This document shows positions 42,362-53,323 of a stretch of 64,000 nucleotides of DNA, one piece after another. The DNA lies in the NCBI RefSeq assembly GCF_000382145.1, contig NZ_KB907631.1, positions 1-64,000 on the forward strand, written 5' to 3'. The notes under the pieces are model-generated. The model had not been told where the DNA came from, searched no databases, and worked only from the letters and a program-made list of their open reading frames with translations. The position numbers were made by a program, and so were the translations under genes. The stretch is from Psychrobacter lutiphocae DSM 21542. GTDB lineage: Bacteria > Pseudomonadota > Gammaproteobacteria > Pseudomonadales > Moraxellaceae. How positions within the stretch are numbered: position 1 is the first letter of the stretch; the number at the start of each line of letters is the position of its first letter.

Positions 42362-42886
42362 CCCATAACATGGAGACAGATAGTCGAGCTCAATCATGAT
42401 AAAAGTTGATATGTCTTTTGTATGTTCATACTTTCCTTGTAAATTTTCCACCCATATTAACGCGATGGCATTATCCTTACACAAAATAATGGTCTTATCA
42501 TTAACCTCTTGATTGGGTGTAAATGGTAAACCTGGATCTTGTAAGCTCTTAAACTGCTGTAAACTAATAGGTATCCACTCTTGACGTTCCATCTGTTGAC
42601 CTAAACGTATAAGCTTATCTTCTGAATATTCAGAACTAGTATAGTAACTAAAAAAACTACTACTCCTAGATGAAATAATAAAATCTGAGTCTTTATAACC
42701 CATAAACTCTGCAATATCTTTAGAAGTTTGTTCTAGCCAAGGCGTTTTACTTTTAAGCTCTGTTTCTATATCATCAGGTCTTGGTGACGGTGAATTGCTT
42801 AAAGTTAGCATAAAACCAATAATTAAAATAACAATCGTAATGTTTATGAGCAGCGTTTTAAGGTTTAAATCGCCTAAAATTTTCAT
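42350..42886 (-). CDS. Putative immunity protein, second copy
   Basis: A 178-residue protein with one N-terminal membrane anchor (about residues 10-30, TLLINITIVILIIGFMLTL) and an acidic soluble domain expected in the periplasm. It aligns end to end with the 178-residue protein at 44810-45346; by eye about two thirds of residues are identical, with both ends nearly invariant (SPCYGLET at the C-terminus). It stands behind a short duplicated tail of the PAAR-like effector, so it is an orphan immunity gene. No known family is recognised. It may protect against a variant toxin. Confidence 0.7.
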   Translation of the reverse strand: MKILGDLNLKTLLINITIVILIIGFMLTLSNSPSPRPDDIETELKSKTPWLEQTSKDIAEFMGYKDSDFIISSRSSSFFSYYTSSEYSEDKLIRLGQQMERQEWIPISLQQFKSLQDPGLPFTPNQEVNDKTIILCKDNAIALIWVENLQGKYEHTKDISTFIMIELDYLSPCYGLET

Positions 42887-42913
42887 TTTATCGTTGCCTT
42901 TTTTTTGTATTGA

Positions 42914-43049
42914 CTACCACTCTATTTCAAACCCTTTATCATCATTGTAAATATATTCTTTTTTGTTACTGTCGTATTTAATATTGTGTTTTGATAAGTC
43001 TAATCTTTCCATATTAGTCGAGCCACTTGCAACACCAAAAACATTACTT
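42914..43049 (-). pseudogene. Duplicated C-terminal tail of the PAAR-like effector
   Basis: It encodes the last 40 or so residues of the effector (SNVFGVASGSTNME to KGFEIEW) and its stop, matching 45374-45509 with only a few base changes. The upstream part is cut off at about 43046-43049, where sequence switches to an IS256-type transposase. It has the same spacing to the following immunity gene as the full copy. Confidence 0.85.
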
Positions 43050-43281
43050 CAATCTCACCTGTGTCACTGCGTACTGTCTTTTTGGTGTGACCGTTACGTT
43101 TGTTTGGCTTATCCGCCTTCTCATGCTTGGGGTAGCCAAGATGTTCTTCCATCTCGGCTTCTAATGCAGTGTTAATAAATGACTGCATGAGCTCTTTTTG
43201 AAATGCTTTGATGTCTTCAAAGCTTCCAACGTGTTTGGCCATTTGTTCGGCTAGTTTCTTTAGTTCTGTTTGTTTTGTCAT
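43046..43281 (-). pseudogene. IS256-family transposase, N-terminal stub
   Basis: About 79 residues of an IS256-type transposase N-terminus: KLAEQMAKHVGSFEDIKAFQ..., ALEAEMEEHLGYPKHEKADK, and KRNGHTKKTVRSDTGEIEV, the well-conserved segment before the DDE domain. It ends abruptly at the join with effector-tail DNA; the frame then runs 14 codons into that DNA out of frame. No catalytic domain and no terminal repeats are left. It marks the recombination that made the island. Confidence 0.88.
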
Positions 43282-43344
43282 TGCTTATTCTCCTTTACTA
43301 TGGATTATAAGCAGTTACACAAAGTTTGGGAAATTCTCTAGTTT

Positions 43345-43740
43345 CTATTTCTCATCAGAATCGACATAAATAATTTCGCTATATAATGGCTCTAACGGCT
43401 CAGAAATCTCCCAACCCATATACTGTTCAAAATCCTTAGCCATTGAGTGAATAATTCCCCATTCTTTGCTGTAAATGAAATTATTGTCATACCAATTATC
43501 TGTCAAATCTTCTCTCTGCATAAGAGTATATAAATAAGTATTTAGAGACTTAATTTTTATGAGCTGATCAGAGGATATAATAGATTTAATGTTAGATAGG
43601 TCTTCATCTACTACCCCTTCATACTGTTGTATTAACTCTAAAGGGATAGGATCTTCTACTGGAAGTAGAGTGTGTAAAAGTTTAGGTTCTAAGGCAAAAG
43701 CATTTATGATCCACTTTAGTTGTGTCAAATAGTAATTCAT
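43345..43740 (-). CDS. Putative immunity protein for the adjacent toxin domain
   Basis: A 131-residue acidic, helical protein without signal peptide or membrane segment. Its start lies 10 bp after the stop of the toxin-like ORF, the tight coupling expected of a toxin-immunity pair. Acidic character fits binding to the basic toxin domain, and a cytoplasmic location fits a toxin acting in the cytoplasm. No family is recognised; the immunity role is inferred from position, size and charge. Confidence 0.55.
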   Translation of the reverse strand: MNYYLTQLKWIINAFALEPKLLHTLLPVEDPIPLELIQQYEGVVDEDLSNIKSIISSDQLIKIKSLNTYLYTLMQREDLTDNWYDNNFIYSKEWGIIHSMAKDFEQYMGWEISEPLEPLYSEIIYVDSDEK

Positions 43741-43750
43741 TTTTGCTATC

Positions 43751-44272
43751 CTATTTATAAATAATGGTGGCTTTCTCGCCAGGAGTTGGTTTATAAGTAG
43801 CTTTATCTACAACCTTCACAATACCTCTATCAGAGGTTGATATTTTATAGTATGCCCCACCGTGTCTAGTACTAGAAGGGCTTACTTGAATTTGTGTTAT
43901 CTGCTTATGCCCTTGGATTTTAATAATTTGCGATTGATTACCTGAAACTTTACTTCCTTTTTCAACAACTGTATATCCAGCATCTCTAAATTCTTTTGCT
44001 ATCGTATTTGCTGGTCTGTTCCAAATGGTTTTTGGGTTTTCTAAAATACGTGTTGCTGGAACTCTGAAAAGAGAGAATTTAGGAATCGCTCTGATTACCC
44101 CTTGAGTAGCTAAACTTCCAACTTTTCCAACAGGATAGCCCATAGTCAATATATCAAAAGCTATCATATCCCTTTCAGCAATCTTTTTAAGTCCTTCATA
44201 ATATGCTTTTTCATCGCCCTTTACATCGATCCAAAGAGCATCTGCTTCTGCTTGGTAAATTAATTCGGACAT
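43751..44272 (-). CDS. Orphan toxin-like C-terminal domain (polymorphic toxin fragment)
   Basis: 173 residues. Residues 1-70 look like the helical, partly hydrophobic pre-toxin part of a larger effector (FDILTMGYPVGKVGSLATQGV). Residues about 80-173 form a compact basic alpha/beta domain: NRPANTIAKEFRDAGYTVVE, a strand with QSQIIKIQGHKQITQIQV, then STRHGGAYYKIS and KPTPGEKATIIYK. The His/Arg/Lys/Tyr-rich pattern recalls small RNase toxin domains of CDI/Rhs proteins, but I cannot name the family. Its 5' end coincides with a junction to relaxase DNA, so the N-terminal delivery part is missing. Whether this ATG is used is unknown. Confidence 0.55.
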   Translation of the reverse strand: MSELIYQAEADALWIDVKGDEKAYYEGLKKIAERDMIAFDILTMGYPVGKVGSLATQGVIRAIPKFSLFRVPATRILENPKTIWNRPANTIAKEFRDAGYTVVEKGSKVSGNQSQIIKIQGHKQITQIQVSPSSTRHGGAYYKISTSDRGIVKVVDKATYKPTPGEKATIIYK

Positions 44273-44794
44273 CCCCCAAATCGTCGTGATTTAGAAGATG
44301 CACTTAAACGGCGGTTATTGCTTGAGTCTCAAAGAGGGGTAGTCACCAATCGTCAATCGCTTTTGACCACGTTAAGGCGCTGGGGACTTAACGTCAATCG
44401 GAGTAATAGCGAAACCAGTGTGTCAGTGAAACACGATAACTTAAAGGACAAAAATGGTAGGGTTATGAGTGTGAGGCTTACGGGAGGTATGTTTGCTAAA
44501 AACTATAGGGGGATTGAGTTTAAACCATATATCCAACAGATTAATAGTAATACCTACTACAATGAGCCTAATAAGATTCATCGCAGCCAACTAGATAAGA
44601 TGAATTTAGATGAAGGGGTTAAAATTAAGGCCCAATATCATCAGGACCGATATAAGGAAGCTACTTTGCCTGAACCTTTGGAGATACAAAAAGTGAAGGT
44701 AGCTAATAGTGTTGAGGAAGCACCAGATCCTCAAGGAACAGTGAGTTTGGGAAATTCTCTAAGTCAGAAATTAGGTACTAGTCTAGGGCGTTAG
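44273..44794 (+). pseudogene. C-terminal remnant of a relaxase (pfam03432-like)
   Basis: The frame is open from about 44264, past the junction. It reads NRRDLEDALKRRLLLESQRG then NRQSLLTTLRRWGLNVNRS...SVRLTGGMFAKNYRG, which resembles the end of the MobA/VirD2-like relaxase domain (the 'read a residue then R-L-x-G' pattern before the C-terminal tail). A TTG at 44318 could start a 158-residue product, but the catalytic N-terminus is gone, so it is treated as a pseudogene. It is unrelated to the MobA/MobL fragment at 41157 and thus comes from a different mobilizable element. Confidence 0.6.
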
Positions 44795-44809
44795 AAAATG
44801 ATCGTCTCG

Positions 44810-45346
44810 TTAAGTCTCTAGCCCATAACAAGGAGACAGATAGTCATATTTTATAAAAATAGAGGTCGCTACATTTTCTGTGTGTTTATACTTGCCTAGT
44901 AGGTTTTCTACCCATATTAATACAGTAGCATTGCCTTTGCATAAAATGATGGTCTTCTCATTGACCTCTTGACTGGTAGTAAAAGAGACACTTTGATTTT
45001 GTAAGTCATAAAACTGCTGTAAGCTAATAGGCTCCCATCCTTGGCTTTTTAAATGGTGACCCAAACTTATTAGTTTGTCTTCTGAATATTCAGGACTGGT
45101 ATAATAACTAACAAACTTATGACTCCTAGATGAAACAAAAACATTTGCATCTTCATAATCCATAAACTCAGCAACATCTTTAGAAGTTTGCTCTAACCAA
45201 GGCATTTTTTGCTCAAGCTCTGTTTCTATCCCATCAGGTCTTGGTGTCGGTGAATTACTAATAGTAAACATAAAACCAATAATTAAAATGACAATCATAC
45301 TGTTTATTAGCAGCGTTTTGAGGGTTAAACCTTCCAAAGTTTTCAT
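44810..45346 (-). CDS. Putative membrane-anchored immunity protein of the PAAR-like effector
   Basis: A 178-residue protein with an N-terminal anchor (about residues 10-30) and a soluble domain predicted outside the inner membrane. It begins 27 bp after the effector stop on the same strand, the standard effector-immunity order. A periplasm-facing immunity protein suggests that the effector acts on the envelope. It is paralogous to 42350-42886, with the middle diverged and both ends conserved. No database family is recognised; the role is inferred from context. Confidence 0.65.
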   Translation of the reverse strand: MKTLEGLTLKTLLINSMIVILIIGFMFTISNSPTPRPDGIETELEQKMPWLEQTSKDVAEFMDYEDANVFVSSRSHKFVSYYTSPEYSEDKLISLGHHLKSQGWEPISLQQFYDLQNQSVSFTTSQEVNEKTIILCKGNATVLIWVENLLGKYKHTENVATSIFIKYDYLSPCYGLET

Positions 45347-45373
45347 TTTATCGTTGCCTTTTTTTTGTATTGA

Positions 45374-46507
45374 CTACCACTCTATTTCAAACCCTTTATC
45401 ATCATTGTAAATATATTCTTTTTTGTTACTGTCGTATTTAATATTTTGTTTTGATAAGTCTAATTCTTCCATATTAGTCGAGCCACTTGCAACACCGAAA
45501 ACATTACTTTTAGAACCACCTATCGTTCGACCTGCGTCAAAAGATGTCATACTCACCTGACCATCGTCAGTTTGAGAGTAGGTTATTGCTCCACCACCAA
45601 AAGCTACATTAGTATAGCTACCTTTTCCTCCCAAACCCATATCCATAGCATCAGCGTCTGACATGTTTTTTGGAGCATCTATTATCCATCCTATACCATA
45701 TACTCCACCGCCCGATAGTTTAGAATCGCTTTTTATACCTGCATTCGCTGTTACAGGTACATACACTTTTCCATTATGAACATTTATTGAAATTGTCCCA
45801 AATGTCTCAATACCACCGATATTCACGCCACCTTCTACATATGCGAAATCAGCGTTATAGTCCTCTGCCATACTTCTAGCCGCTGTTAGCATACCAGCGT
45901 TAAAATCACCCTTGAAAAATTTCGCATAGTTCTTTGAATTCCTAAGAAACTTATCTCTTATTTCCTTCAAATTCTTTGCTGTTTCAGAAGGTATGTCTAA
46001 GAACTTCTGCCACAATTCGGCAGCACTTGGCCCTCCAGTATCCGCCCAAAGCCCACCATCTGCTAAAGCTTGCTCAGTTGACTGGTCAGCCCATTGCGCC
46101 ATAATTTGCTCAGCCTGAGCGGCATCTACCGTGACATACATTCCTTTGACATTGCCGTTGTTCATCGTGCAAGCATCACCTTCTCTAACCAGCGCCTTGC
46201 CTTCGATAAAAATGGTGCTTGATCCTGATATAGGTTTGACCTCACCGCCTATCGTCCCTGATTTTACACCGCCCCCTATACCTGCGGCATCGCCGAAACA
46301 TTTGGGCTGAGTGGTTTGATCAAGTAAATAGGCAGGCTGACCGTTGAAAAAAGTATGTTCGGCTGTCGCCTCTGCATTATCGATAAACGAGTACAAGGTA
46401 TAACCAGCAACGGCATCTTTTTTATGTGAAGTATAATTGAATGAGGGTCCAGTACTAATTGCCATGAGTACCGTATCTTTAGAACCTGCTGATGGTATCT
46501 TAGTCAT
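45374..46507 (-). CDS. PAAR-like (DUF4150) domain effector with unrecognised C-terminal domain
   Basis: 377 residues. Residues 1-135 match the DUF4150 PAAR-like spike domain: HTFFNGQPAYLLDQTTQPKC, FGDAAGIGGGVKSGTIGGEV, then IFIEGKALVREGDACTMNNGN. Such domains cap the type VI secretion tip and carry effectors. A helical linker (about 140-200) leads to a Gly-rich, strand-rich domain (about 200-377) with GGVNIGGIETFGTISINV, VPVTANAGI and AFGGGAITYS, rather like a small beta-sheet or barrel. No catalytic motif was recognised. Its partner immunity gene follows. No T6SS structural genes are in the window. A GAGG lies upstream of the ATG. Confidence 0.8.
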   Translation of the reverse strand: MTKIPSAGSKDTVLMAISTGPSFNYTSHKKDAVAGYTLYSFIDNAEATAEHTFFNGQPAYLLDQTTQPKCFGDAAGIGGGVKSGTIGGEVKPISGSSTIFIEGKALVREGDACTMNNGNVKGMYVTVDAAQAEQIMAQWADQSTEQALADGGLWADTGGPSAAELWQKFLDIPSETAKNLKEIRDKFLRNSKNYAKFFKGDFNAGMLTAARSMAEDYNADFAYVEGGVNIGGIETFGTISINVHNGKVYVPVTANAGIKSDSKLSGGGVYGIGWIIDAPKNMSDADAMDMGLGGKGSYTNVAFGGGAITYSQTDDGQVSMTSFDAGRTIGGSKSNVFGVASGSTNMEELDLSKQNIKYDSNKKEYIYNDDKGFEIEW

Positions 46508-46879
46508 TATTTATATTCCCTCATAGAACTAAGCTCTGTTTTTAAACTGGTTTAAGCGTTGCTATTACGCTGTGTAAGCCCAACTTTTGTATAATAATAC
46601 GGTGTCTGCTTCGTAGACGCAATTACGGTTATGGTATCTAATCAGCATTCAACCAGATTTATAGCGGTATACCCCAAGGGAACCAAATAAAAAGCCCCTT
46701 AGACCTATTAATAGACTACCTAGAACAGACCGCTATAAGAAAACCGCTTATAACAGACTGTTCAATAACCACCCTGCTTAATAGATACAGGTTAAAAAAC
46801 TAAAAAAGAGATCTAAAAGGATCTGTATAAAGCAGACCCTTTTTATGTCAGTTATTTTCTATTTACTGGTTAATTTTTA
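46508..46879. other. Right-flank spacer of the island
   Basis: About 370 bp holding the effector promoter region and several short stem sequences (GCTTCGTAGACGC-like, GCGGT/ACCGC pairs). It contains a terminator at 46815-46845. No gene was seen; the exact island edge is not visible. Confidence 0.5.
46815..46845. terminator. Probable terminator of the small membrane protein gene
   Basis: AAAAGGATCTG / CAGACCCTTTT stem with one mismatch and a 7-base loop, about 35 bp past the stop of the small membrane protein gene (46880). Confidence 0.6.
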
Positions 46880-47068
46880 CTAATTAATTTTGCCAATCTT
46901 TTTGGTCAGAACAAAAGAGATAGGAATTGCCACTAATGCACCAACCACAGCAGTTGCAATTATGTGTGGAATATCATCAAATCCTATTACCAAAGCTGCA
47001 ATCATAAGCACACCAATTAATACAGTTGCTGCCATTCCCCAAATCATACTCAGTAATTGCCAGTTCAT
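46880..47068 (-). CDS. Small two-helix membrane protein
   Basis: 62 residues: a first transmembrane helix (about 8-28, IWGMAATVLIGVLMIAALVI), a short polar turn (GFDDIP) and a second helix (about 34-54), ending KKIGKIN. It resembles short inner-membrane proteins that are often misnamed 'CTP synthetase' in databases. Function unknown. Purine-rich AGGAATTAAG before the ATG supports the start. It has no operon partner. Confidence 0.6.
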   Translation of the reverse strand: MNWQLLSMIWGMAATVLIGVLMIAALVIGFDDIPHIIATAVVGALVAIPISFVLTKKIGKIN

Positions 47069-47627
47069 GCTTAATTCCTCACTATAAAGATTTAAAAAAT
47101 TTAAGTAAAAACTAAAAATGATTAATAGACCTTAAATATGTTAACTAATCAATCAAATTGACTTATCAACATCAGGGGCTGTTGATCAGACTCTGAATGA
47201 ATTCGTTAAACAGTTTTTATCTTATCCATTATATCTTTTATACATTATACTTCGGGGCTGTATAGAGTTGGTATATTATATTAGTACTGCTGATAACCAA
47301 AACTTCTCAGACTGTCAGTGACATTTATCATTGCTCATTATCAATGCTATACAGATCCTAGTCTATTTTGCATTAATTATAATATAGTTATACACTAATT
47401 CCCTAATAACTTTAAGGATTTTTACAATTAATTTCATTACACGCCGTATCGTATATTGTTGCAGACGCTTTTGTTGCAAAATGTTATACTAAAAAATTAC
47501 TTTTTATACTGCTTTATATTGGCCTATCTTTCCATTAGCAAGGTCAATTTGCACAGTTAATTATTCTGTATCATTAGGGACTCGCCCTAGCATTAACCGT
47601 TACAAACTGTAAATCCTAGGTCTTACC
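47069..47627. other. AT-rich spacer upstream of the DUF389 gene
   Basis: About 560 bp. It carries GGGGCTGTTGATC (47174) and GGGGCTGTATAG (47253), followed by ACTGCTGATA; a similar GGGGCTGTATAG...ACTGCTGATA occurs at 13967-14004. These may be ends of decayed insertion elements. No gene was seen. Confidence 0.45.
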
Positions 47628-49736
<2,109 letters not shown>

Positions 49737-49781
49737 GATGTATTAAGTTATAGGGTGTGTTGACTTATCTTATAGAGTGTT

Positions 49782-49900
49782 CCTCACTCTCAACTTATTA
49801 TCATTTGCTGTATGCTGGTGCTTTTAGCCCAGTAAAAGAATAAATTTTTATGACAAATTTTGGGCTAAAGCCACAGCCTTGTTAAGAGTTGATATTGAGG
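49782..49900 (-). repeat. R2 repeat, full-length copy (119 bp), inverted
   Basis: The reverse complement of the 40882-41000 copy, same length; ends CCTCACTCTCAACT and (inverted) CCTCAATATCAACT. It lies between the DUF389 gene and alaS. Confidence 0.75.
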
Positions 49901-50064
49901 TAGAGTATATTGGTTTTTAGAGAGTATTGACTTAGATGCACCCAAAATGAACACTATTTATTTTTTAAAACCCAACCATTTTGACGAAGACAACACCAGA
50001 AACTCATGTTTTTGGTATAAATATGCTAAACTTTGTCGCTAGCATTTTATATTGCAGTAACCTT

Positions 50065-50106
50065 TTATCCAGACCAGATTATAATTTATCCAGACCAGAT
50101 TATAAT
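50065..50106 (+). repeat. Perfect 21-bp tandem duplication upstream of alaS
   Basis: Two identical units, TTATCCAGACCAGATTATAAT-like and end to end, each containing TATAAT. They lie 40-80 bp before the alaS start, so the -10 element may be duplicated. Confidence 0.85.
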
Positions 50107-50146
50107 TTTTTAGTTTTTAGCTTACAGCCATTGTTAAGGAGTTCAT

Positions 50147-52873
50147 GTGACTCAATCTGCGCCTATCTCTTCTATGTCTTCTAACTCAGTGCCATCTAGC
50201 TCTGATAAGCTTTTAAGTACTGCTCAAATACGTCAAGCATTTATCGACTTTTTTGTCAGCAAACAGCACACCCATGTGCCGTCATCAAGCTTGGTGCCAT
50301 TTAATGACCCTACCCTACTTTTTACCAATGCAGGCATGAACCAGTTTAAAGACTGCTTTTTGGGTATTGATAAGCGTGACTATACCCGTGCAGTTACTTC
50401 ACAAAAATGTGTGCGTGCAGGTGGTAAACACAATGACTTAGACAATGTTGGCTATACCGCACGACACCATACTTTTTTTGAAATGCTCGGTAACTTCTCT
50501 TTTGGCGATTACTTTAAACAAGCGGCCATTAGCTATGCTTGGGAATTCTTAACTTCAAAGCAATGGTTGGCATTAGATGCAGAACGTCTATATGTCACTG
50601 TCTATGAAACTGATAATGATGCCTATAATATTTGGCACAATGACATTGGCTTGCCTGCTGATCGAATCATCCGTATCGGTGACAATAAGGGCGCTCCATA
50701 TGCATCTGATAACTTCTGGGCAATGGGAGATACTGGCCCTTGTGGCCCTTGTACGGAAGTTTTCTTTGATCATGGCGAGCACGTTGAAGGCGGCCTTCCT
50801 GGCACTCCAGAAGAAGACGGTGACCGTTATATTGAAGTTTGGAACTGTGTCTTTATGCAGTTCAACCGTCTCGCTGATGGTACCATGGAACCATTGCCAG
50901 CACCGAGTGTCGATACTGGTATGGGACTTGAGCGTATTAGCGCTATTTTACAAGGCGTGCATAGTAACTATGAAATTGACTTATTCGTTAACCTCATAAA
51001 TAGCGCTGCCAAATTGCTTGGTATTGCAAACGAAGGACAGGCCTCATTAAAGGTCATCGCTGATCACATTCGAGCAGTGAGCTTCTTAATTGCTGATGGC
51101 GTGCTTCCTAGTAATGAAGGTCGTGGCTATGTACTTCGCCGTATTATTCGCCGTGCTGTGCGTCATGGCAACAAACTAGGCGCAGAAGATAGTTTCTTTT
51201 ATAAAATGGTTGCGCCTTTAGTGACAGAGATGGGAGAAGCTTATCCGCAACTGGTTGAAAAGCAAGCTTTTATCGAGTCTGCTATTGAAAAAGAGGAAGT
51301 ACAGTTTGCTAAGACCTTAGCCCAAGGCTTACGCTTATTAGACAGTGAGCTTGAGGGGTTAAAATCGGGGGATGTCCTCTCTGGCGAAGCCGCCTTTAAA
51401 CTCTATGATACTTACGGCTTTCCAGTGGATCTAACCGCTGACATTACCCGTGAGCGTGGCATTAGCATTGATGAAGCTGGCTTTGATGAGCACATGGAGC
51501 AACAGCGTCAACGTGCTCGTGACTCAGGCAAGTTTGATGTCGATTACTCAGCAGCTATTAAAGTCGAAACTGCTACCGAATTTGTCGGCTATGAGCAGCT
51601 AGAGGATGATCAAGTGACCATTATAGGGCTGTACCAAGACGGTAAAGAAGTGGACGAGCTTAATGAAGGCGAACAAGGGGTTATCGTCTTAAATCGTACA
51701 CCATTTTATGCCGAAGGTGGTGGTCAAGTCGGTGAAATGGGTGAGATTCGTAGCGCCTCTGGTGTGTTTGAAGTAGAAGATACTAAAAAATCTGGACAAG
51801 CCATCATCCATCATGGGGTGGTCAATATGGGCAGTCTAACCACCCAGCAACCAGCAGAAGCCCAAGTTAAGTCAAATATCCGCTTGGCATCAGCACGTAA
51901 CCACTCAGCTACCCACTTATTACATGCCGCCTTACGTAAAGTACTCGGTGAGAAAGTATCACAAAAAGGGTCTTTGGTGACCAGTGAGGTTTTACGCTTT
52001 GACTTCTCTTACGACACCCCAGTCAGCGCGCGCGATTTATTGACCATTGAGCGCTTGGTTAATGAGCAAATTCAAGCCAACATCGCCACTCAAATTGAGT
52101 TTATGAACATTGATGAGGCGATGGCCAAAGGCGCCGCTGCTCTATTCGGTGAAAAATATGGTGAAACAGTACGTGTGTTAACTATGGGTACTCGTGAAAT
52201 TGAGGATGGTGTTGAAAAGCCCTTCTCTATTGAGCTTTGTGGTGGTCTGCACGTCAAACGCACAGGTGATATTGGCTTATTCAAAATCACCTCTGAGTCA
52301 GGTATTGCTGCCGGTATCCGCCGTATTGAGGCCTTGACAGGTATGGGTGCACTTCGTTATGTGCAACAGGCGGATAGCCAGCTCACGACCCTAGCCAATC
52401 AGCTAAAAGCCAAACGCCCAGAAGTAGCTGAGCGTGTCCAAAGCATGGCGGACAAGCAGCGTGAATTAGAAAAAGAAATTGAGCGCCTAAATCAAAAAAT
52501 TGCCAGCGCTCAAGCTGCTTCTTTGATCGATGACGTACAACTTATTGCAGATAAAAAAGTATTGATTGCCCAAGTCGCTGGTATTGATGGTAAGGCAATA
52601 CGTGGCCTAATGGATGATATGAAGTCCAAGCTACAAGATACAATTATTGTATTAATCGGGGAAAAGGGTGAACAACTTGCACTGGCAGCTTCAGTTAGCA
52701 AGTCATTAACTGGTGACATTAAAGCTGGCGATATCATTCGCTACCTAGCCACTGAACTTGGTGGTAAAGGTGGTGGCAAGCCTGATTACGCCCAAGGTGG
52801 CGCGCCAAATAGTGACAAGCTAGCGACAGTTGTTGCCCAGTTGCCCAGTTGGCTTGAATCACTGTTGGCTTGA
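50147..52873 (+). CDS. alaS: Alanyl-tRNA synthetase
   Basis: A 908-residue class II synthetase that charges tRNA-Ala. The N-terminal catalytic core has motif 1-3 features ([26 protein letters not shown]), the editing domain contains [16 protein letters not shown] (zinc-binding His) and the [10 protein letters not shown] segment, and a C-Ala domain follows. Length exceeds E. coli AlaRS (876), from a Ser-rich N-terminal lead of about 24 residues. The start is GTG with AAGGAG five bases upstream; an ATG at 50174 is the alternative. The stop codon lies inside a 16-bp tandem duplication (52849-52880). Confidence 0.96.
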   Translation: MTQSAPISSMSSNSVPSSSDKLLSTAQIRQAFIDFFVSKQHTHVPSSSLVPFNDPTLLFTNAGMNQFKDCFLGIDKRDYTRAVTSQKCVRAGGKHNDLDNVGYTARHHTFFEMLGNFSFGDYFKQAAISYAWEFLTSKQWLALDAERLYVTVYETDNDAYNIWHNDIGLPADRIIRIGDNKGAPYASDNFWAMGDTGPCGPCTEVFFDHGEHVEGGLPGTPEEDGDRYIEVWNCVFMQFNRLADGTMEPLPAPSVDTGMGLERISAILQGVHSNYEIDLFVNLINSAAKLLGIANEGQASLKVIADHIRAVSFLIADGVLPSNEGRGYVLRRIIRRAVRHGNKLGAEDSFFYKMVAPLVTEMGEAYPQLVEKQAFIESAIEKEEVQFAKTLAQGLRLLDSELEGLKSGDVLSGEAAFKLYDTYGFPVDLTADITRERGISIDEAGFDEHMEQQRQRARDSGKFDVDYSAAIKVETATEFVGYEQLEDDQVTIIGLYQDGKEVDELNEGEQGVIVLNRTPFYAEGGGQVGEMGEIRSASGVFEVEDTKKSGQAIIHHGVVNMGSLTTQQPAEAQVKSNIRLASARNHSATHLLHAALRKVLGEKVSQKGSLVTSEVLRFDFSYDTPVSARDLLTIERLVNEQIQANIATQIEFMNIDEAMAKGAAALFGEKYGETVRVLTMGTREIEDGVEKPFSIELCGGLHVKRTGDIGLFKITSESGIAAGIRRIEALTGMGALRYVQQADSQLTTLANQLKAKRPEVAERVQSMADKQRELEKEIERLNQKIASAQAASLIDDVQLIADKKVLIAQVAGIDGKAIRGLMDDMKSKLQDTIIVLIGEKGEQLALAASVSKSLTGDIKAGDIIRYLATELGGKGGGKPDYAQGGAPNSDKLATVVAQLPSWLESLLA

Positions 52874-52880
52874 ATCACTG
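52849..52880 (+). repeat. 16-bp tandem duplication spanning the alaS stop
   Basis: TTGGCTTGAATCACTG occurs twice in a row; the first unit encodes the last residues and the second supplies the stop. The duplication seems to have remodelled the alaS C-terminus. Confidence 0.85.
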
Positions 52881-53323
52881 TTGATTTAAGCGCTATTTTT
52901 TATGCACTTTTTTTGATTGCTGTTGATTTAAGTGCTGTTTGCCTAAATCAGCAGCTATCGCAATAAGTTTAGTCGTTAATAACTATTTACCATCATTAAT
53001 TTTACTGACATACTTTTATTTTACTGACATACTTTAATATTTTACTGCTAATGAGCACTTATGTTATAAAGTAAGTTTTATAATTAACGACAGATATGAC
53101 TTTAATAGATAATAAACTCCTTGCAAATACCTTTTTACATTTTGTTATTTTATTTACTTTTTGTTTTTTTATTTTTTAATTTATTTGTGACAAATACCAA
53201 TTTACATAAAAGATTACCGTTTTTTATTATTATTTTGATGGGTACTCGATAGACAGATGAGTATTCGATAGATAATAGTAGAGATAATGGTGAAAACCAA
53301 ACTTTTCAGATAAAGGGTTTCAC
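52874..53323. other. AT-rich spacer alaS-lysC
   Basis: About 450 bp with an 18-bp imperfect duplication (TTTTACTGACATACT at about 53000 and 53018). I looked for a lysine riboswitch leader before lysC and did not recognise one. No gene was seen. Confidence 0.5.

Noticed and set aside
43000..43281. 93-residue intact small protein
   Set aside because: It is an IS256 transposase stub whose last 14 codons are out-of-frame effector DNA.
44318..44794. Intact novel gene of 158 codons
   Set aside because: The open frame continues upstream to a junction, and its sequence reads like the end of a relaxase domain, so it is a remnant.
41150..46550. Complete type VI secretion locus or prophage
   Set aside because: Only an effector-type gene and immunity genes are present; no tube, sheath, baseplate, ClpV or phage structural genes were seen.
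53050..53323. Lysine riboswitch before lysC
   Set aside because: I looked for conserved stem sequences and saw only AT-rich spacer with no recognisable aptamer core.
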